Counted from the stretch's first letter, positions 7,483 to 16,356 are shown. The stretch: 34,854 bases of DNA from Actinomycetales bacterium UBA1383 (GCA_002305415.1 DBQX01000031.1:1-34854); one strand, 5' to 3'. A program made the numbers and translations. The notes: generated by a model not told the origin, from the letters alone.

Positions 7483-9485
7483 CTCGCCCCCGCCCGCGGC
7501 CCCGGCGATGGCGCCAGGTGGCACCCGCCCTCGTGGCCGGGGCGTTCGCCGCTACCCTCGCGAGCGCGGCGGCAGCGGTCCCCGCGACGGCGCCCCCCGG
7601 GACGCCCGCCGAGACCCTCGGCGCACCCGCTCTCGACGTGGAGGTCCTCGGGCTGGAGCCGGTGGTCCTCACCGGTGACGGCACCCTCACCCTCACGCTC
7701 GCGCTCCGCAACGGAACCGACGCCACGATCGAGTCGGCCACCGTGGACCTCCTCGGTCAGGAGTGGACGCCGAACACCCGCTCCTCCCTGGTGCGGTGGC
7801 TCGAGCTGGACCGTTACGGCGCCACGCTCCCCCTCCACTCGGAGACGCTGGGATCCCTCGCCGCCGGCGAGCGCCGCCAGCTCGTGATCACCGTCCCCGC
7901 GGCGAGCTTCCGCGTGGACGCGTGGGGGCCCCGCGGCATCGAGGTGCGGGCCACCCCGAGGGTCGCCGGTGCCGCGCTGGAACCCGACCGGGAACGCACG
8001 TGGGTGCTGCACTGGAACGCCCCGGCGGTGGAACCCACACGGGCGGCCTTCCTCCTCCCCGTCACCCCCACCCCCGCGGAGATGACCGGCGGCCCCCTCA
8101 CGCGGCTCCGCTCCCTTCTGGACCTCGACGTGCCGGGGGTGACGTTCGCCCTCGATCCCGCCGTCCTGGCGCTGGCCGACGACCAGTCCACCCTCGACGC
8201 CCTGCTCACCGCCGAGTTCACCGCGGTCTCGGGCGAATCGTTCGTCCTGCCGTGGGGGAACGCCGACGCCGCGGCGCTCCTCCACGCGGGCCGGACCAGC
8301 CTGTACGCCGACCTTGTCGCCCGGGGTGCCGCCACGCTCGACGAGGCGGGAGCCCGGGCGGCTGGCTCCCTCGACTGGCCCGCCACCCCCGACCGCGCCA
8401 CGCTCGCGGGGACCGGGGGCGACGTCGTCGCCCTCCCGGACACCCTCTTCCCCGAACGTGACCCGCTGGCGCACACCCGGGACGCGCTGGCGAGCGTGGA
8501 CGGCAGGGCCGCCGTCGTCCTCGACGGGCGCCTCGGCGACGCGCTCCGCGGCGACGCCGCCGGTACCCCCCTCACCGCGCTGCAGCAGCGCCAGTTCCTC
8601 GCCGCGTCCCTCGCGGTCGTGACGCGCGAGCGGCCCCGCGAATCGCGGCTCGTGGTCATCGCGCTCCCGTTCGACGCCGACGACGACGTCGCTCCCCTCC
8701 TCGAGGCCGTGGCGGGAGTGCCGTGGGTGGAGCCGACCGGGCTGGCCGGCGCCCTGGCGGCGAACGCCCCGGCGCTCAACCCGGGAGTGATCCCGGCCGA
8801 GCCGGAACTCCCGGAGGGCGCCCTCACGGACTTCGGCCCCCTGGACGCCGCGACCGCCGGCCTCGCGCTGGCGGAACAGCTCGCGGTGGACCCGTCGGGG
8901 TTCGCGGACCCGCTCGTGGCCCGGCTCTCGCTGTACCCGTCGGCGACGTGGCGGCAGGAGCCGGCGGCGCGGGAGGCGATGCTCCGGTCGGTCGCCGCGG
9001 ACGCCGCGGCGGTGACGGGCGGCCTGGCGGTCGCGGACTCGTCCCCGATCAACATGATCAGCGAGTCGGCGAACTTCCCGGTGCGGATCACGAGCACCGC
9101 ACCAGTGGACACATCCGTGCGCGTGCTGCTCTTCCCGTCGGACCGGTGGCTCCACGGCGAGGCCGTGGACGTGGTGGTGCCCGCGGGCGGCGAGGCGGTC
9201 GTGCAGGTCCCGGTGACGGCTGTCGGCTGGGGCGACCTGACGGTGCGCGTCCAGCTCGCGACGGTGGGGGGTGTCTGGGTGGGCGATCCGGTGGATATTC
9301 CCGTCCGGATCCGCGCGGACTGGGAGAACATGGCCCTGACGGCGCTCACCGCGGGCGCTTGCGCGGCCTTCGCGTTCGGGGTGTGGCGCACCATCCGCCG
9401 CAACCGGGCGACGGGCCGCGCCGCCCAGCTTGACGCGGCGGCCGAGGAACTCGACGCCGCCCTCCGGGAGCAGGAGATGGCATGA
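7479..9485 (+). CDS. DUF6049 family secreted/membrane-anchored protein
   Basis: The 668-residue product begins with an Arg-rich stretch and a hydrophobic Ala-rich signal segment (about 12-36). A large extracytoplasmic part follows, starting with a beta-rich section (LDVEVLGLEPVVLTGDGTLT). A single membrane helix at about 617-638 leads into a short basic, Ala/Glu-rich cytoplasmic tail. The protein should therefore face the cell wall. It corresponds by position and layout to mycobacterial Rv3909, whose function is unknown to me beyond its constant pairing with murJ. Start and stop both overlap neighbours by ATGA, so it is translationally coupled to NUDIX and murJ, which suggests a role in envelope assembly. 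Confidence 0.82.
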   Translation: MTRPRPRPRRWRQVAPALVAGAFAATLASAAAAVPATAPPGTPAETLGAPALDVEVLGLEPVVLTGDGTLTLTLALRNGTDATIESATVDLLGQEWTPNTRSSLVRWLELDRYGATLPLHSETLGSLAAGERRQLVITVPAASFRVDAWGPRGIEVRATPRVAGAALEPDRERTWVLHWNAPAVEPTRAAFLLPVTPTPAEMTGGPLTRLRSLLDLDVPGVTFALDPAVLALADDQSTLDALLTAEFTAVSGESFVLPWGNADAAALLHAGRTSLYADLVARGAATLDEAGARAAGSLDWPATPDRATLAGTGGDVVALPDTLFPERDPLAHTRDALASVDGRAAVVLDGRLGDALRGDAAGTPLTALQQRQFLAASLAVVTRERPRESRLVVIALPFDADDDVAPLLEAVAGVPWVEPTGLAGALAANAPALNPGVIPAEPELPEGALTDFGPLDAATAGLALAEQLAVDPSGFADPLVARLSLYPSATWRQEPAAREAMLRSVAADAAAVTGGLAVADSSPINMISESANFPVRITSTAPVDTSVRVLLFPSDRWLHGEAVDVVVPAGGEAVVQVPVTAVGWGDLTVRVQLATVGGVWVGDPVDIPVRIRADWENMALTALTAGACAAFAFGVWRTIRRNRATGRAAQLDAAAEELDAALREQEMA

Positions 9486-12400
9486 GTTCGAGTTCCCTCG
9501 CCGGGGCGATCTCGAAGATGTTCTCGGGCACGCTCGTCTCCCGCATCCTCGGGCAGGTTCGCCTCATCGTCCTGGTCGCGGCGATCGGCACCACCGCACA
9601 GGCGGACGCCTTCATGGTGGCGAACACCCTGCCGAACACGATCTACAACCTCATCGCGGGGGGTGTGCTCAACGCCATCCTGGTGCCGCAGGTGGTCCGA
9701 GCCATGCAGCGGAAGGACGGCGACGAGTACGTCAACCGGCTGCTGACCATGGCGGGCGCACTCCTGTTCGTCGCCACCGTGATCCTCACCGCTGCATCCA
9801 CGCTGCTGGTGACCCTCTACGCCTCCCAGATGGCCCCGGAGTGGTTCGCGCTCGCGGTGGCGTTCGCGTTCTGGTGCGTCCCGCAGGTGTTCTTCTACGG
9901 GCTCTACACGCTGCTGGGAAACGTGCTGAACGCCCGGGGCTCGTTCGGGCCGTACATGTGGGCGCCGGTGGTCAACAACGTCGTGGCGATCGCCGGGCTG
10001 TTCGCCTACATCTGGATCTTCGGGGGTGCGGCCTCCGGCTCCGGCACCGATCCGGCGGACTGGACGGGTGCCCGGATCGCCGTGATGGGCGGCTTCGCCA
10101 CGCTCGGCGTCATCACCCAGGCGCTCGTCCTCATCATCCCGTTGCGACGTTCCGGCTTCCATTTCCGCCCGACGTGGGGGGTGCGCGGCTCGGGGCTCGG
10201 CGGGGCCTCCCGGATGGCCATGTGGACGTTCGGTGCGCTCCTCGTCGGGCAGGTCGGCTACCTGATGCTCACCAACGTGGCCTCCGCGGCGAACGGCGCC
10301 GCCGCGGGGGTGGACGGGTTCGTCCCCACGAACACCGCGTACGCCGCGGCGTTCTCGATCTACATGCTGCCCCAGTCGCTCATCACCACGAGCCTCGTCA
10401 CCGCCCTGTTCACCCGGATGTCGGCGCACGCCGCCGCGAAGGACGGCGAGGCGGTCCGCGCGGACATGTCCTTCGGGATGCGCGTCGTCGGGGTGTTCAC
10501 GGTGTTCGCGGCGGCCGCGCTCATTGTGCTGGCGATCCCGGTGGTGCAGGCCGTGATCCCGACCGCCTCCCCGACGGCCGCCGTCGGGTTCGCCGCGGTC
10601 CTCGTCGCGCTGTCGCTCGGCATCCCCGCCCAGGGGATCTGGACGATCGACCAGCGGGTGTCCTACGCCTACGAGGACGCGCGGACGCTGTTCCGTATCC
10701 AGATCCCCATGGCGGCCATCGTCGTGGTGGGCGGATTCCTCTCCTTCCTCGCCCCGCCGCAGTGGTGGGTTCCGCTGGTCTCGGGCGCGAGCGCGCTCTC
10801 GCTGTGGTTCGGGGCGGTCGTCGGGTACCTCGCCCTGCGCACCAAGCTCCCGAGCCTGGACGGGTCCCGGGTGTTCCGGACGTACTTCCGACTCCTCCTG
10901 GCGGTGCTTCCCCCCGCGGTCATCGGCTGGGTGGTGCTCCACTTCTGGGGGCCCGTCTCGGGGAGCGCGACGGGAGTGGGGTCCTTCGCCGCCGCAGTGC
11001 TGAAGGTCCTCGCCATCGGCACGCTCATGGCCGTGATCTACGTCATCCTGCTGCGCCTCCTCCACGTCGAGGAACTCGACGAGATCCTCGACCCGGTACG
11101 CCGCCTCCTCCGCCGGCTGCGCACGCCCTCCCCGGCGACGACCCCGCCTGTGCCTACTATTGAGGCTGCGGGTGAGGACAGGGAGGATCCGGACGTGCAG
11201 ACACTCAAGGTCGGTGAGCGGCTGGAGGGCCGCTTCCGCACCGACGCGGAACTCCACGCCACCGCGTCGGGCGCGCGGCTGTGGGCCGGATGGGACGAGG
11301 TGCTCGACCGTCCCGTGACGATCCTGACCGCGGAGGGACGGGTGGCCGGCGAGATCCTCGACGCCGCCCGTCGCGCCGCGCTCATCGACGACAACCGCTT
11401 CACCCGGATCGTCGAGGTCGACGAACGGCCGGACGGCACCTCCTTCGTGGTCAGCGAGGCGCCCGCCGGCACCACCCTCGACGACCTCGCCGGCCGGGTG
11501 GACGGCGCCACCGCACGCGCGATCATCGGCGAGGCCGCCGCCGCCCTCGAGGCCGCCCGGCGCCGTGGGGTCCACCACTGCGCCCTCGATCCCCGCCAGG
11601 TCACGGTGAGCGACGACGGCGCCGTCCTGATCGCGGGACTCGGCTTCCTCGCCGTCGCCGAACGCTCCGCCCCCCACGACCCCGACCCGATCGAGACCTC
11701 CCTGGCCCGCTCCCGGACCGACGCCGTCGATCTCGCGCGCCTCCACTCCTACCTCCTGACGGGCGAGATCCCGGAGGAGGTGCGCGAGCGCGCCAACGCG
11801 GGCGAGGTGATGCGCTCCCTCACCCCGTGGGGCCGGATCACCCTGCCGGGGAGTGCCGCGCCGGACCGTCCCACCCCCCTGTGGCGGCGCGTGCGGGCGG
11901 CCACCGCCGCGCCGGTGACGCCGGTGACACCGACTCCGCCGGCGCCACCGGTGGCATCCCCGCCTCCTCCCCCGCCCCCACCGGACACGTCCTCGTGGAC
12001 GCTGCGGCCCGCCGAGCCGGTCGCCGCGCCCGACCAGAGCTTCGAGGAGGTGCTGGAGTCGGCCGGGCCCGCCGCGGGCGGACCCGCACACGCGTCGGCG
12101 CTCCTCACCGGCCTGCGCGCCCTCCGCTTCCCGACGCTCCGGCGTCGTGTGCCCGCCGACGAAACCGCCCCTGAGGCGGAGGCCGCACCCGAACCGGAAG
12201 CCGCACCCGAACCCCCGCTGCGGACCGCCGTCCTCCCCGCGGTGAGCGAGACCGCTCCCCTTCCGGTCGCCGTCCCGCCACCTCCCCCACCCCCGACGCC
12301 TGAGGCCACGGCTCCCACGCAGGCCGTCCCGCCACCGGAGGGCGACGACGCGGGCGACGACGAGGCCGGCGACACCGCCGCCGCGCAGGCCGCGGCGAAG

Positions 12401-13273
12401 CGGCGCGCGGCGGCCCTCGCCGCACAGGCCGCCGCGGCGGCCACCGCCACCGCCTCCATCGCCCGGCAGGGTGCGCTGAAGGCCCGCGAGCAGGCCGGCA
12501 GGGCGTACGAGCGCTCGGTAAAGGTGGCCGACGTCTCACTCAAGAAGGTGGACTCCTTCGTCTCGAAGCACGACATCCACGTGCCGGGAGAGCTCGAGGA
12601 CGAGGAGAACGCCGCGTTGCCGTTCTCGGAGCGCCGGGTCGACCCCGGGCCGTTCGTGCTCGCCTTCATCCTGATCCTCACCGCCGTGGCGACCGTCCTC
12701 GCGATCCTCAACCTCCTGACGGTCGACGCCCCTCGCCGCTCGGCCGCGACGCCTCCCGCAGCCGCCCAGACCACGGCGCCCGCTGCCACCGCCACCCCGC
12801 CGGCCACGGAGGCGCCCGCGGAGGTGCCCGCGGAGGCGGAGGTCGCCGTCGCGCCGTTGATCGCGTCGATCGGGGTGCTCGACCCCCAGGGCGACGGCGA
12901 GGAGAACCCCGACCTGACGCCCCGTGCCCTCGATGGCGACCCCACCACCTATTGGCGCTCACGCTCCTACGTGAACCCCGCCTACGGGATGAAGGAGGGT
13001 ATCGGCCTCGACATCGTGCTGGCCGAGCGCGCGACCGTCTCGGAGATCGAGCTCACGCTGCTGGGGACCGGGGGCCGGGTCCAGGTCAAGACCGACGCCG
13101 CGGACCCCGTCAACGGCGCGGTGCTCGCGGAGGCGGACATGGGTCCGACCACGATCATCACGCTGCCGGAGCCCGTGGCGACCGACCGCGTCGTACTCTG
13201 GTTCACAGCGCTGCCCGTGGCCGACTCCGACGGGAAGAACCGCGTGGAGCTCGCGGAGGTCACGGTGCGGTAG
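9482..13273 (+). CDS. murJ: MurJ lipid II flippase fused to a pseudokinase and C-terminal extracellular domain
   Basis: This 1263-residue fusion resembles mycobacterial Rv3910 (MviN). Residues 1 to about 545 form the multi-helix MurJ flippase (SGTLVSRILGQVRLIVLVAAIG, DAFMVANTLPN), which exports lipid II. Residues 572 to about 790 resemble a protein kinase but lack its catalytic signature: the HRD region reads HHCALDPRQ, the DFG region AGLG, and no VAIK lysine is seen. A Pro/Ala-rich linker (about 810-1010) and a membrane helix (about 1056-1080) follow. The last 145 residues look discoidin-like (LDGDPTTYWRSRSY) and should lie outside. In mycobacteria the pseudokinase is phosphorylated by PknB and binds FhaA. 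The ATG overlaps the previous stop. A possible internal start at 11195 could yield the kinase-like part alone. Confidence 0.93.
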   Translation: MSSSSLAGAISKMFSGTLVSRILGQVRLIVLVAAIGTTAQADAFMVANTLPNTIYNLIAGGVLNAILVPQVVRAMQRKDGDEYVNRLLTMAGALLFVATVILTAASTLLVTLYASQMAPEWFALAVAFAFWCVPQVFFYGLYTLLGNVLNARGSFGPYMWAPVVNNVVAIAGLFAYIWIFGGAASGSGTDPADWTGARIAVMGGFATLGVITQALVLIIPLRRSGFHFRPTWGVRGSGLGGASRMAMWTFGALLVGQVGYLMLTNVASAANGAAAGVDGFVPTNTAYAAAFSIYMLPQSLITTSLVTALFTRMSAHAAAKDGEAVRADMSFGMRVVGVFTVFAAAALIVLAIPVVQAVIPTASPTAAVGFAAVLVALSLGIPAQGIWTIDQRVSYAYEDARTLFRIQIPMAAIVVVGGFLSFLAPPQWWVPLVSGASALSLWFGAVVGYLALRTKLPSLDGSRVFRTYFRLLLAVLPPAVIGWVVLHFWGPVSGSATGVGSFAAAVLKVLAIGTLMAVIYVILLRLLHVEELDEILDPVRRLLRRLRTPSPATTPPVPTIEAAGEDREDPDVQTLKVGERLEGRFRTDAELHATASGARLWAGWDEVLDRPVTILTAEGRVAGEILDAARRAALIDDNRFTRIVEVDERPDGTSFVVSEAPAGTTLDDLAGRVDGATARAIIGEAAAALEAARRRGVHHCALDPRQVTVSDDGAVLIAGLGFLAVAERSAPHDPDPIETSLARSRTDAVDLARLHSYLLTGEIPEEVRERANAGEVMRSLTPWGRITLPGSAAPDRPTPLWRRVRAATAAPVTPVTPTPPAPPVASPPPPPPPPDTSSWTLRPAEPVAAPDQSFEEVLESAGPAAGGPAHASALLTGLRALRFPTLRRRVPADETAPEAEAAPEPEAAPEPPLRTAVLPAVSETAPLPVAVPPPPPPPTPEATAPTQAVPPPEGDDAGDDEAGDTAAAQAAAKRRAAALAAQAAAAATATASIARQGALKAREQAGRAYERSVKVADVSLKKVDSFVSKHDIHVPGELEDEENAALPFSERRVDPGPFVLAFILILTAVATVLAILNLLTVDAPRRSAATPPAAAQTTAPAATATPPATEAPAEVPAEAEVAVAPLIASIGVLDPQGDGEENPDLTPRALDGDPTTYWRSRSYVNPAYGMKEGIGLDIVLAERATVSEIELTLLGTGGRVQVKTDAADPVNGAVLAEADMGPTTIITLPEPVATDRVVLWFTALPVADSDGKNRVELAEVTVR
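11155..11197 (+). promoter_or_regulatory. Possible internal promoter and start within murJ
   Basis: TACTAT (11155-11160) is an AT-rich -10-like hexamer in a very GC-rich gene. It is followed by GGGAGG (11181-11186) and an in-frame GTG at 11195, just where the kinase-like part begins. A separate 692-residue product could result. No -35 hexamer is evident. Confidence 0.35.
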
Positions 13274-13289
13274 TGCCCGCGGCAACCCC

Positions 13290-13316
13290 GGGAATACCCC
13301 CCGGGTATGTGCTGTT
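13290..13316 (+). promoter_or_regulatory. SigR/SigH-type promoter of trxB-trxA
   Basis: GGGAAT (13290-13295), exactly 18 bases, then GTT (13314-13316, followed by G) fits the GGAAT-N18-GTT consensus of actinobacterial SigR/SigH thiol-stress promoters. trxBA is a classical target of that sigma factor. The predicted start near 13323 leaves a leader of about 24 bases containing the AGGGAG ribosome site. A small palindrome, ATACCC-CCC-GGGTAT (13294-13308), overlaps the spacer. Confidence 0.75.
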
Positions 13317-13346
13317 GGCTCGGGTGGAACACCGAAGAGGGAGATC

Positions 13347-14369
13347 ATGCACGACGTCATCATCATCGGATCCGGCCCCGCCGGGTACACCGCCGCCATC
13401 TACACCGCCCGCGCCGGCCTGAGGCCCATCGTGTTCGCCGGGGCCATCACCGCGGGCGGCGCACTCATGAACACCACCGAGGTCGAGAACTTCCCCGGCT
13501 TCCCGGACGGCGTCATGGGGCCAGACCTCATGGCCCAGATGCAGGCTCAGGCGGAGAGGTTCGGGGCGGACGTCCGCTTCCAGGACGTCGTCGCCGTGGA
13601 CCTCACGGGCGAGGTCAAGACGGTGACCACGGACGAGGACGAGGTGCTGAGCGCCCGCTCCGTCATCCTGGCCCTCGGGTCCGAGTACAAGAAGCTCGGG
13701 ATCGAGTCCGAGGCGAGGTTCTCCGGCCGTGGCGTGAGCTACTGCGCCACCTGCGACGGCTTCTTCTTCAAGGGCCAGCACATCGCCGTGGTTGGCGGTG
13801 GCGATTCCGCCATGGAGGAGGCCACCTTCCTGTCCCGCTTCGGCTCGAAGGTCACGATCATCCACCGGCGCGACCAGGTGCGAGCCTCCCGGATCATGGC
13901 CCAGCGCGCGTTCGACGACCCCAAGATCTCCTTCGCCTGGAACTCCGTGGTGGAGGAGATCCACGGTGACGGCAAGATGACCGGGCTCACCCTGCGCGAC
14001 ACCGTCACCGGCGAGACCCGCGAACTGGACGCCACCGGGCTCTTCGTCGCGATCGGGCACCTCCCCCGCACCGCGATCCTCGGGGACCAGGTGACGCTGA
14101 ACGACGAGGGCTACGTCGTCGTCGACCACCCGACCACCCGCACGAGCCTGCCCGGCGTGTTCGCCTGCGGCGACGTCGTCGACCACATCTACCGGCAGGC
14201 TGTCACCGCCGCGGGCACCGGCTGCGCGGCCGCCCTCGACGCCGAACGCTACCTCGCCGCGCTCGGTGACCCCGACGCCCTCCCCCTCGGCGCGGACAGC
14301 CGCCTCGAGGCCCTGACCGACGACGACGCCCCCGTGGGGGGACCCGCCCCTCTCCCCTCGCTCTCCTGA
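13347..14369 (+). CDS. trxB: Thioredoxin-disulfide reductase
   Basis: This FAD enzyme passes electrons from NADPH to thioredoxin in the cytoplasm. The 340-residue product shows the FAD-binding start VIIIGSGPAGYTAAIYTARAG, the redox-active pair Cys133-Ala-Thr-Cys136, and the NADPH-binding VVGGGDSAMEEATFL. A second FAD block, GVFACGDVVDHIYRQAVTAAG, lies near the end. The last 20 or so residues (DDDAPVGGPAPLP) form a Pro-rich extension of no known role. The ATG at 13347 follows AGGGAG. It is the first gene of a two-gene unit with trxA and has a SigR/SigH-type promoter. In mycobacteria sigM and rsmA lie between murJ and trxB; here only 73 bases separate the genes. Confidence 0.96.
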   Translation: MHDVIIIGSGPAGYTAAIYTARAGLRPIVFAGAITAGGALMNTTEVENFPGFPDGVMGPDLMAQMQAQAERFGADVRFQDVVAVDLTGEVKTVTTDEDEVLSARSVILALGSEYKKLGIESEARFSGRGVSYCATCDGFFFKGQHIAVVGGGDSAMEEATFLSRFGSKVTIIHRRDQVRASRIMAQRAFDDPKISFAWNSVVEEIHGDGKMTGLTLRDTVTGETRELDATGLFVAIGHLPRTAILGDQVTLNDEGYVVVDHPTTRTSLPGVFACGDVVDHIYRQAVTAAGTGCAAALDAERYLAALGDPDALPLGADSRLEALTDDDAPVGGPAPLPSLS

Positions 14370-14388
14370 ACAGCAGAAAGGCCCGCAC

Positions 14389-14718
14389 ATGGCAAGCAAC
14401 GCACCCGCCGTCACCGACGCCACCTTCCGCACCGAGGTCCTCGAGTCGGAGACGCCGGTCCTCGTGGACTTCTGGGCGGAGTGGTGCCCGCCGTGCCGCA
14501 TGATGGGGCCGATCATCGACGAGATCGCGGCGGAGATGGGCGACTCCCTGAAGGTGGTCAAGCTGGACACGGATGAGAATCCGCACACCACGCGGGACTA
14601 CGGGATCGTCTCCATCCCCACGTTCAACATCTACAAGGGCGGCGAACTCGTCGGATCCGTGGTGGGCGGCAGGCCGAAACGGGACCTGGTCAAGGCGATC
14701 AGGAAGGCCATCGGCTGA
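14389..14718 (+). CDS. trxA: Thioredoxin with CPPC active site
   Basis: This 109-residue cytoplasmic thioredoxin reduces protein disulfides using electrons from TrxB. The fold is complete: VLVDFWAEWC, the resolving cysteine, KLDTDENP, the cis-proline in VSIPTFNIYKGG, and the C-terminal helix. The active site reads W32-C33-P34-P35-C36 where typical thioredoxins have WCGPC. A change at this position generally alters redox potential, so this protein may be less like a standard reductant, but it is still paired with trxB. It starts 19 bases after trxB behind an AAAGG-like site and is followed by a strong hairpin. Confidence 0.95.
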   Translation: MASNAPAVTDATFRTEVLESETPVLVDFWAEWCPPCRMMGPIIDEIAAEMGDSLKVVKLDTDENPHTTRDYGIVSIPTFNIYKGGELVGSVVGGRPKRDLVKAIRKAIG

Positions 14719-14723
14719 TACGA

Positions 14724-14759
14724 GTGTGGGCCCGCCCCGTGACCGGGGCGGGCCCACAC
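14724..14759. terminator. Strong hairpin after trxA
   Basis: GTGTGGGCCCGCCCCG (14724-14739) pairs perfectly over 16 bp with 14744-14759 around a TGAC loop, starting five bases after the trxA stop. There is no T-run after it, which is common for actinobacterial terminators. Confidence 0.85.
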
Positions 14760-14952
14760 CTCATGCCTCCGACCGATTGCTCCACCCGGACGGAGGCGCT
14801 CTCCCGGAGCGTCGAACCCGCCACTCCCCTTAGAGCGGGATCGCGCGTCGACTGAGAGGCACACGTCGAGGGTACGGACGTGGCGCGCTCGTCTGCACGT
14901 CGCACAATGTGGGGACACGGAGTGGGCGTGGCGGCACCAGCCATCAGCCAGT

Positions 14953-14980
14953 TGCCACCCGGCACCTGCGGAAGGTGGCA
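14953..14980. promoter_or_regulatory. Inverted repeat upstream of the aminotransferase/Ddl-like operon
   Basis: TGCCACC (14953-14959) and GGTGGCA (14974-14980) are perfect 7-bp arms separated by 14 bases, ending 56 bases before the GTG start. This could be an operator or a leader stem; there is no direct support for either. Confidence 0.3.
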
Positions 14981-15036
14981 CACTCGTCATCGAGCACCGC
15001 TCGCGCCGCCCGTCCGTCCGAAGGAGGCACGCACTC

Positions 15037-16347
15037 GTGACCGACTCGTACCCACCCGCCCGGGGGAATCGCCTCGACCCGTGGTTCGACTCCTACGCCG
15101 AGCGAGCCCACGGGATGCGGGCCTCCGAGATCCGCGCCCTCTTCGCCGTTGCCTCCCGCCCCGAAGTGGTCTCCCTCGCCGGCGGCATGCCGAACATCAA
15201 CTCGCTGCCGCTGGACTTCCTCGCGGACCTCTCCGCCCGCATCATGCGGGAGCAGGGACCGACGGCGCTGCAGTACGGCTCCGGGCAGGGCGAGATCGCC
15301 ATGCGTGAGCAGATCGTCGAGGTGATGCGCTACGACGGCATCCACGCCCACCCCGACGACGTCGTCATCACTACGGGCTCCCAGCAGGCCCTGGACCTCG
15401 TCACGGAGATCTTCGTGAACCCCGGCGACGTGATCGTCGCGGAGGCGCCCTCGTACGTGGGCGCGCTGGGGGTCTTCCGCGCCTACCAGGCCGACGTCGT
15501 CCACGTCCCGCTGGACAACGACGGGCTGGTCCCGGCGGCACTCGACGAGACACTCACCCGGCTGCGGGCCGCGGGCCGTCCCGTGAAGTTCCTCTACACC
15601 GTGCCGAACTACCACAACCCCGCCGGGGTGACGCTGGCGGAGGAACGCCGCCCCCAGATCGTGGAGATCTGCCGGCGCCATCACGTGCTGATCCTCGAGG
15701 ACAACCCGTACGGCCTCCTCGGCTTCGACTCCGACCCACTGCCCGCCCTGAAGTCCTATGACGCGGACCAGACGATCTACCTCGGCTCGTTCTCCAAGAT
15801 GTTCGGCCCGGGCTACCGCATCGGCTGGGCGGCCGCGCCGCACGCCGTCCGGGAGAAGCTGGTGCTCGCCTCCGAGGCCGCGATCCTGTGCCCCACGAAG
15901 TGGGGCCAGATGGTGGTGACCGCCTACCTGCAGGAATACGACTGGTACACCCAGGTGAAGGAGTTCCGCGGCGAGTACAAGGTTCGCGGGGAGGCGATGA
16001 TGGCGGCTCTGGCGGAGTACCTGCCGGAGTGCACGTGGACCGTGCCGTCCGGGGGTTTCTACACCTGGGTGACACTCCCTGACGGGCTCGACGCGAAGGC
16101 GATGCTCCCCCGGGCGGTCACCAACCTCGTGGCCTACGTCTCCGGCACGGCGTTCTACTACGACGGCCAGGGGGCCGACCACATGCGGCTCTCCTTCTGC
16201 TACCCCACGCCGGAGAACATCCGGGAGGGCGTGCGGCGCCTGTCGACGGTGATCCACGAGGAGCTGGAGCTGGTCGACATGTTCGGCACCCGCCCGCGCG
16301 AACTCAGGGCGCCCGGCGTCGAGTCCCCCCGTCCCGACCAGGTCTAG
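15037..16347 (+). CDS. PLP-dependent aminotransferase (2-aminoadipate/aromatic type)
   Basis: This 436-residue fold-type I aminotransferase lies in the subgroup that includes LysN/ARO8 and MocR catalytic domains, but it has no DNA-binding domain. Visible features are SLAGGMPN (about 46-53), YGSGQGEIAMRE, TGSQQALDL, NYHNPAG (191-197, cofactor asparagine), LEDNPYG, and SFSKMFGPGYRIGW with the Schiff-base lysine K254. Near the C-terminus MRLSFCYP supplies the arginine that grips the substrate carboxylate. The amino-acid substrate cannot be deduced. The GTG at 15037 follows a perfect AAGGAGG nine bases upstream. The stop lies nine bases before a Ddl-like gene, so the two probably form one transcript. 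Confidence 0.88.
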   Translation: MTDSYPPARGNRLDPWFDSYAERAHGMRASEIRALFAVASRPEVVSLAGGMPNINSLPLDFLADLSARIMREQGPTALQYGSGQGEIAMREQIVEVMRYDGIHAHPDDVVITTGSQQALDLVTEIFVNPGDVIVAEAPSYVGALGVFRAYQADVVHVPLDNDGLVPAALDETLTRLRAAGRPVKFLYTVPNYHNPAGVTLAEERRPQIVEICRRHHVLILEDNPYGLLGFDSDPLPALKSYDADQTIYLGSFSKMFGPGYRIGWAAAPHAVREKLVLASEAAILCPTKWGQMVVTAYLQEYDWYTQVKEFRGEYKVRGEAMMAALAEYLPECTWTVPSGGFYTWVTLPDGLDAKAMLPRAVTNLVAYVSGTAFYYDGQGADHMRLSFCYPTPENIREGVRRLSTVIHEELELVDMFGTRPRELRAPGVESPRPDQV

Positions 16348-16356
16348 GAGTATGAC

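Larger units (their letters stand above)
14719..15036. other. Gap between trxA and the aminotransferase gene
   Basis: This 318-base stretch has no credible gene. It holds the trxA terminator. A weaker stem of GCCTCCG (14765-14771) and CGGAGGC (14791-14797) follows, then a small hairpin CGCTC/GAGCG (14797-14811). An inverted repeat lies at 14953-14980, and an excellent AAGGAGG site (15021-15027) serves the next gene. I could not place a convincing promoter. Confidence 0.7.

Noticed and set aside
7814..12091. Long minus-strand open frame across DUF6049 and murJ
   Set aside because: Antisense to two overlapping, clearly coding genes and of shadow-like composition.
14765..14870. tRNA-like segment after trxA (GTCGAACCC on one strand, GGGTTCGAC on the other)
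   Set aside because: The flanking bases do not form a T-stem or an acceptor stem and no anticodon arm could be drawn.
16352..16354. ATG five bases before the Ddl-like start
   Set aside because: It is out of frame with the ATP-grasp reading frame.
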